Shown here: positions 5,478 to 5,537 of the stretch, piece by piece | How positions within the stretch are numbered: the first letter of the stretch is position 1 | Layout of the letters: every line of letters starts with the position of its first letter | Assembly (NCBI GenBank): GCA_946480845.1 | Contig: CAMLLJ010000180.1 | Coordinates: 1 to 5,537, forward strand | Reading direction: 5' to 3' | Source of the DNA: an uncultured Gemmatimonadota bacterium | Lineage (GTDB): Bacteria > Gemmatimonadota > Gemmatimonadetes > Gemmatimonadales > GWC2-71-9 | Length of the DNA stretch: 5,537 nt | Translations under genes and position numbers: made by a program | The notes under the pieces: model-generated | The model's input: only the letters and a program-made list of their open reading frames with translations | Told to the model about the DNA's origin: nothing | Database searches by the model: none

Positions 5478-5537
5478 ACGGGGTCAGGTTGTAGCGCTTG
5501 ATCTTGTTGATCAGCGTGGCGCGCGAGATGCCCAGCT
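5476..5537 (-). CDS. C-terminus of a Fis-type HTH regulator, probably a sigma-54 response regulator (5' part outside window)
   Basis: Only the last 19 codons are present, reading LGISRATLINKIKRYNLTP and then TGA. This matches the recognition helix of the Fis-type helix-turn-helix that closes NtrC-family enhancer-binding proteins (typically LGISRxTLxxKIKxYxL near the C-terminus). The full protein would usually carry a receiver domain and an AAA+ sigma-54 activation domain, but neither is in view. A stand-alone Fis-like protein or a shorter regulator remains possible. It lies seven bases upstream of the small CxxC gene on the same strand, so it is probably the first or an early gene of the operon. 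Confidence 0.85.
   Translation of the reverse strand, partial: LGISRATLINKIKRYNLTP

Overview
The window is very GC-rich and densely coded. It suggests a Gram-negative, chemoheterotrophic bacterium. The cytochrome c/FTR1 fusion permease, the codon bias towards G/C third positions and the lineage-restricted small proteins look most like Gemmatimonadota or a similar soil or sediment phylum. This placement is inference: there is no rRNA or other taxonomic marker in the window.

Layout. Positions 1-1722 (minus) hold most of a gene for an iron permease with an N-terminal signal/anchor, a single-haem cytochrome c domain and an FTR1 membrane domain. It is cut by the left edge. A 15-base 7-1-7 palindrome closely resembling a Fur box (1713-1727) covers its start codon. 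A short divergent intergenic region (about 1723-1917) separates it from a plus-strand gene (1918-2631) for a membrane-anchored protein of unknown function. That gene converges, 15 bases apart, on a compact minus-strand operon.

Read on the minus strand from the right edge, the operon encodes: the last 19 residues of a regulator with a Fis-type helix-turn-helix, probably a sigma-54 response regulator (5476-5537); a 58-residue protein with four CxxC pairs (5292-5468); a cytosolic SH3b-NlpC/P60 cysteine peptidase resembling YkfC (4489-5295); a HAD-family phosphatase (3794-4492); a C-terminally membrane-anchored protein of unknown function (3042-3797); and AcpS, holo-acyl-carrier-protein synthase (2647-3045). 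The last five genes are joined by four successive 4-base stop/start overlaps (ATGA, ATGA, ATGA, GTGA), so they are almost certainly one transcript with coupled translation.

Functionally the left part is iron acquisition, probably iron-responsive. The right part combines envelope-related housekeeping (murein peptide turnover, acyl carrier protein activation for lipid synthesis) with two proteins whose roles cannot be named. There is no mobile element, CRISPR array or RNA gene that I can support. The most notable items are the Fur-box-like palindrome at the permease start, the four-CxxC mini-protein, and the two unknown membrane-anchored proteins.
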